From NCBI GenBank assembly GCA_963575745.1, contig CAUYUJ010018049.1:22501-77500 (forward strand): 55,000 bases of DNA, written 5' to 3'. Source of the stretch: Prorocentrum cordatum. Lineage: Eukaryota > Sar > Dinophyceae > Prorocentrales > Prorocentraceae. The notes below the pieces were generated by a model. The model was not told where the DNA came from and ran no database searches. It was given only the letters and a program-made list of their open reading frames with translations. This document shows positions 51,926-55,000 of this stretch, piece by piece (the stretch's first letter is position 1; every line of letters starts with the position of its first letter). Position numbers and translations under genes: made by a program.

Positions 51926-51984
51926 CCAGTGCGCCGCGGACCTTCTTGGAAGGGGCGCCACAAGGCCGAGGCGCCCTGGATATG
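51921..51984. repeat. Short inverted repeat after the ACAT block
   Basis: CATATCCAGTGCGCC (51921-51935) is mirrored with one mismatch at 51970-51984. A direct copy of ATATCCAGTGCGCC lies at about 52020. Confidence 0.6.
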
Positions 51985-52129
51985 TATAAAAAACGAGCCT
52001 CTTGGGGGCAAATCTATCGATATCCAGTGCGCCTCGGGTTTTAGGGAAGGGAGCCCGAAACTCAATACTTCAATGGATCTGGACAGAAGTACTGCCCGCA
52101 TGCTGAAGAAAAACAGGCATTTAAAGCAT

Positions 52130-52350
52130 CTTATTTGCACTGGGAGGCCCTGCCAGGAGTGCTCTTGGAGCGCACTGGGAGCCTTCTGGGGCCCTCTCAG
52201 GCAGGCCGTCTGAACGCCATCTTGGACCGCATTGAGGCCGCATCTTCGGCGAGCTTGGAGGCCTCTTGGGCTCGCTTGGGCCGCCTGGGAGGCACAGGCC
52301 CTCCCAGCGAGCCCTCCCAGCGAGCCCTCCCAGCAGGCCCCCCAGCAGGC
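52130..52350 (+). repeat. Degenerate repeat and shared PPR flank
   Basis: Matches 3800-4050 closely, including CTTGGAGCGCNCTGGGAGCC and the GGAGGCACAGGCCCTCCCAG flank. Confidence 0.65.
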
Positions 52351-52384
52351 TCTGCCACTAAGAGCACGGCGCCACGCGCTGCTC

Positions 52385-52640
52385 CCGGTGTTGCAGGAGA
52401 GGTGACGCTGGGCTCCAGCTTCGCCTCCCACATCTCGCTGAGCACACACAGTGCGTGTTGCCATTGCCCGCCATGTCTACATGCGCTGGCAGCCGCAACG
52501 TAGTGGCATGGGGACAGCTGCACACCGAACTGAACCCCTTCACGGAGCAACTGCAGTGCTGCGCTCCACTGTCTTGTCTGACCACACCTCTTGACTGTCA
52601 CCTCGAGGGGGACAGCGCCTCCTCGAGACCCGCGGCCGAT
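52385..52640 (-). CDS. PPR module 18, two consecutive units
   Basis: This is the only place with two PPR units in one open frame. The first has VTVKRCGQTRQWSAAL and LREGVQFGVQLSPCHY. The second has YVAAASACRHGGQWQHAL and a second helix ending WEAKLEPSVTSPA. The frame is open from 52685 to 52197. The first unit is of a different sequence type, as in the N-terminal part of a PPR array, which suggests the 5' side of a gene. Confidence 0.68.
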
Positions 52641-52725
52641 GTCTGGCATCGGCAGACATGTGGCACTACGGAAGCCTGGGCTCAATGTGGTTTTGAGCCA
52701 ACATGGTTTAGCCTCCTCCTTCCTC

Positions 52726-52957
52726 CCCTCCTCCTCCTCCTCCTCCTCCTCCTCCTCCTCCTCCCTCCTCCTCCTCCTCCCTCCTCCTCCTCTCCCCTCC
52801 TCCTCCTCCCTCCTCTCCCCCTTCTCCTCCTCCTCCTCCTCCTCCTCCTCCTCCTCCTCCTCCTCCTCCTCCTCGTCCTCCTCCTCCTCCTCTTAACTCC
52901 TCCTCCTCCTCCTGCTCCATCTCCTCCTCCACCTCCTCCTCCTCCTCCTCCCCCTCC
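52726..52957. repeat. (CTC)n microsatellite
   Basis: CTC triplets with short interruptions. Confidence 0.96.
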
Positions 52958-52979
52958 CACCCAGGAGGAGGGAGTTTGA

Positions 52980-53640
52980 GGACGCTATCTATACACCTGC
53001 ACCGGCCCTGGCCAGAAGCATCCTGGGTCCACGATCGGTGTAATTAGATTACTTCCTGCCCGAATCAAGGCCAGGATCGGCCTGGCCGAGACCGGTCCAG
53101 GTGACTGTTTGGTGACTTTTTGTCTCAGACAACAAGATGCCAATGATACGGACTGCGTGCCAGCTTCCTCAAAAGGCGCATGCTTGAGGTGATCCAACTG
53201 CGCTGGGGAAAGCACTGAGCGGACTCTTCTCCCTAAGCACTGGGCAAAGTACTGGTGCAGTATATCCCCCGTGGCGTCAGCACGCCAGGCTGGTTGGTGC
53301 CCTCCGAGGGAGGCAGCAGGACGACGAGCGACGAACGACGGACGGCGGCGACGGCGCGACTCCGACGACGTGAGGGCCGCCGCCGCGCCCGGCCCCCGCC
53401 GCGCACGGGCCGCTGGGCGCGGGCCGAGCCGCGGGCGCGGGCCGAGCGGCGGACGCCCGGGGAGCGACGACGAGCGCGGAGCGACGGCCGAGGGCGGCGG
53501 CTGCCCGCGACGCGGGAGCCGCAGCCTCGGCCCGAAGCCGCCGGCGCGAGATCTGCTGGCGCGAGCCGAGCGACGAGGAGCGGCGCGCCCGCGGCTCGGC
53601 GGCCACGCGGTGGGCCGAGCTGCGCGGGGAGGTATTATAG
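52980..53640. other. No gene seen
   Basis: Unique sequence, then a strongly GC-rich stretch (53310-53630) of CGA/GCG-type short repeats. All frames are Arg/Ala-rich. Confidence 0.4.
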
Positions 53641-53701
53641 TTGGTGGACCCAAAAGGGGGTCCAGCTGAAAGGGGGTGGTGCAACAGCTTGGGGGCAGTC
53701 G

Positions 53702-53869
53702 TACACCACGCGAAATGGTTAAGAAATCATGGGTTAAGAAATTAATGGTCTCAGAAATTGAATAAAACCCAAAACTTCTATCAAAATCTTGGGATTTACA
53801 TTGAAACGTTAAGAATAATCGAGACTCTGGCCGAAAACTTAAGTTTTCTTAAGCATCGCCTAAGGTGTA
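53702..53869 (+). mobile_element. MITE-like element M1, copy 2
   Basis: About 88 per cent identical by eye to 12584-12752, with the same orientation, ends and length. The left terminal repeat has three changes; the right end is unchanged. Confidence 0.8.
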
Positions 53870-53877
53870 TTGCACCT

Positions 53878-54014
53878 GAATTGCGACGGAAGAATAGATT
53901 GCACTGTGGTGCAGCGGATGTGCTGCACGCGAAAAGCAAGCAATCCATTTGCACACCGACATGTACTGCACGCCCCAGAGCTACTGCAACACCATAAATG
54001 GATTGCGCCAAATC
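53878..54014. repeat. Inverted-repeat segment between TATTGCACCT copies
   Basis: TATTGCACCT occurs at 53868-53877 and 54015-54024. Between them GCAATCCATTT (53940-53950) is exactly inverted at 53996-54006. It could be a further small element with a 10-bp target duplication, next to M1. Confidence 0.5.
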
Positions 54015-54226
54015 TATTGCACCTCCCCCTTGTCGCTGGACTCCCTTTTAGGTCAACCAGGTATTACCCCTACCCTTATCCAGGGTTTCGTTGCCGCCCA
54101 CCGCGGATATGAGGTTGTTTCCCACTGCGGTGGCAAAGCCGCTGCGTCAACATGGTGGCCGAGGTCCAGCAATGCGAGGTCACGTTACTCGAGAGTGAAT
54201 ACAGTGGCGCGCGCGTTGCAAGCAAC

Positions 54227-54481
54227 TGACAGACAAATGGGGCCAAAGGACTCGTCCGCCTAAATGCTGAAGGTTACCGCACAAACGACGAGATGTGGAG
54301 GCGAATGCAACGAGAGGAGATCAGCCCCAGGGGAAAGCCGCCGAGATGGGGATCTCCCGAATTGTCTAAACTCACCCCCGAGCTGATCGGACCCAAACGC
54401 TTCGGGGCAAACTTCTGGACCCACGGGGATCCAAAAGTTATCCCGACAACGTCAAGGCCCCTGGCCCCCACGGGCATGTGA
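54227..54481 (+). CDS. Possible protein fragment, unknown
   Basis: A plus frame of about 84 codons reads like ordinary protein (GLVRLNAEGYRTNDEMWRRM, then SKLTPELIGPKRFGANFWTH) and ends at TGA 54479. It has no start context or recognised family. It may be the end of an exon or a retroelement remnant. The overlapping minus frame 54274-54978 is Pro/Ser/Arg-rich and less convincing. Confidence 0.3.
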
Positions 54482-55000
54482 GCGCCCACGCGTCGAGACA
54501 CGTCGCGCCCTGGCGCGCCCCCAGGAAGCCTCTGGCGAGGCAGGGCAACGGAACAAGCTTGAGTGCATGGCTGTCCCCGATCTCGTTCCACGCTGCTCCC
54601 TCCCCCCGACGAGGCGTGCCAGCGTTTGGGCCAAAGGGCGCACGCGCGCCTCCGAAAAGAGCAGCGCGCAAGCTGCCAAATGTCTCCCCTCAGACCGGGG
54701 AATCCAAAAGGTGCCGATACCGCTGCGTACTCCCCGGACCTCCCCTGGGGTGCGTTCTGACCAGGATTCCGAGGCGGATCCAGCGGTGACGACGAGGGCC
54801 CCCCAGGAGGCAGCAAAACGGTGGAGGACGAGGGAAGGGTAGTGGTATGGGTACCGGGATCAGTCGGGGTGAGCGTGGGCAGGCGTCGGGAGAAGTCGCT
54901 CGTGGCGGACAGGATGGGCACAGGCAGGCGTCGGGACACGTCTTCCGTCGCGCCGGGATAAGCTGGGTAGCGGCACAAGCCGACAAGATGATCAAGAAAA
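54482..55000. other. No gene seen
   Basis: GC-rich unique sequence. GCAGGCGTCGGGA occurs at about 54888 and 54922. The window ends here. Confidence 0.4.

Noticed and set aside
51300-51990. YIHT/YVCM repeat proteins on both strands
   Set aside because: A tetranucleotide array has no stops in most frames. There is no start context or flanking coding sequence.
53255-53722. Arg/Ala-rich frames in the GC-rich stretch
   Set aside because: All six frames are similarly open and low complexity, so none can be preferred.

Overview
The window is nuclear DNA of a dinoflagellate. Four things show this. (1) A near-perfect copy of the dinoflagellate spliced leader lies at 7415-7436. (2) Single pentatricopeptide (PPR) modules of the 'ISACEKGEQWQRAL' type common in dinoflagellates recur throughout. 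(3) There are two non-LTR retroelements of dinoflagellate type. (4) The background is very GC-rich, repeat-choked and gene-poor. The species cannot be fixed from sequence alone; a Prorocentrum- or Symbiodinium-like genome is plausible. Most long open frames elsewhere arise because the repeats are GC-rich and lack stops.

Layout. 1-7414: trinucleotide tracts, a degenerate 12-bp repeat (consensus GGCCGTCTTGGG) and minus-strand PPR modules. 7415-9723: an intronless gene (7497-9203) that starts with a relic spliced leader and lies between two (ATC)n tracts, as expected of a retroposed mRNA. 9724-24150: more degenerate repeat, PPR modules, short elements with terminal inverted repeats, an 88-bp tandem array and further microsatellites. 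24153-36330: a large plus-strand retroelement. It has a Gag-like coiled-coil ORF, an A-AAA-AAC slippery site with stem-loop at the stop codon, a second low-complexity region, a broken RNase H, then an open frame with AP-type endonuclease, reverse transcriptase, zinc-finger-like and cytosine-methyltransferase-like domains. 36400-42200: repeat DNA with PPR modules. 42200-45084: a second, minus-strand retroelement (reverse transcriptase, zinc knuckle, RNase H) with one frameshift and a lost 5' end. 45089-55000: a duplicated composite satellite, more PPR modules, a 700-bp (ACAT)n block and further inverted-repeat elements.

How the parts relate. Eighteen complete or partial PPR modules lie between 1.4 and 52.6 kb, all on the minus strand and mostly one 35-residue repeat each. 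They are either exons of one or a few giant minus-strand PPR genes with repeat-filled introns, or a PPR exon copied with its flanks. The two plus-strand units (7.4-9.7 kb and 24.2-36.3 kb) look like reverse-transcribed insertions into that locus. No rRNA, tRNA, CRISPR array or prokaryotic operon was seen.
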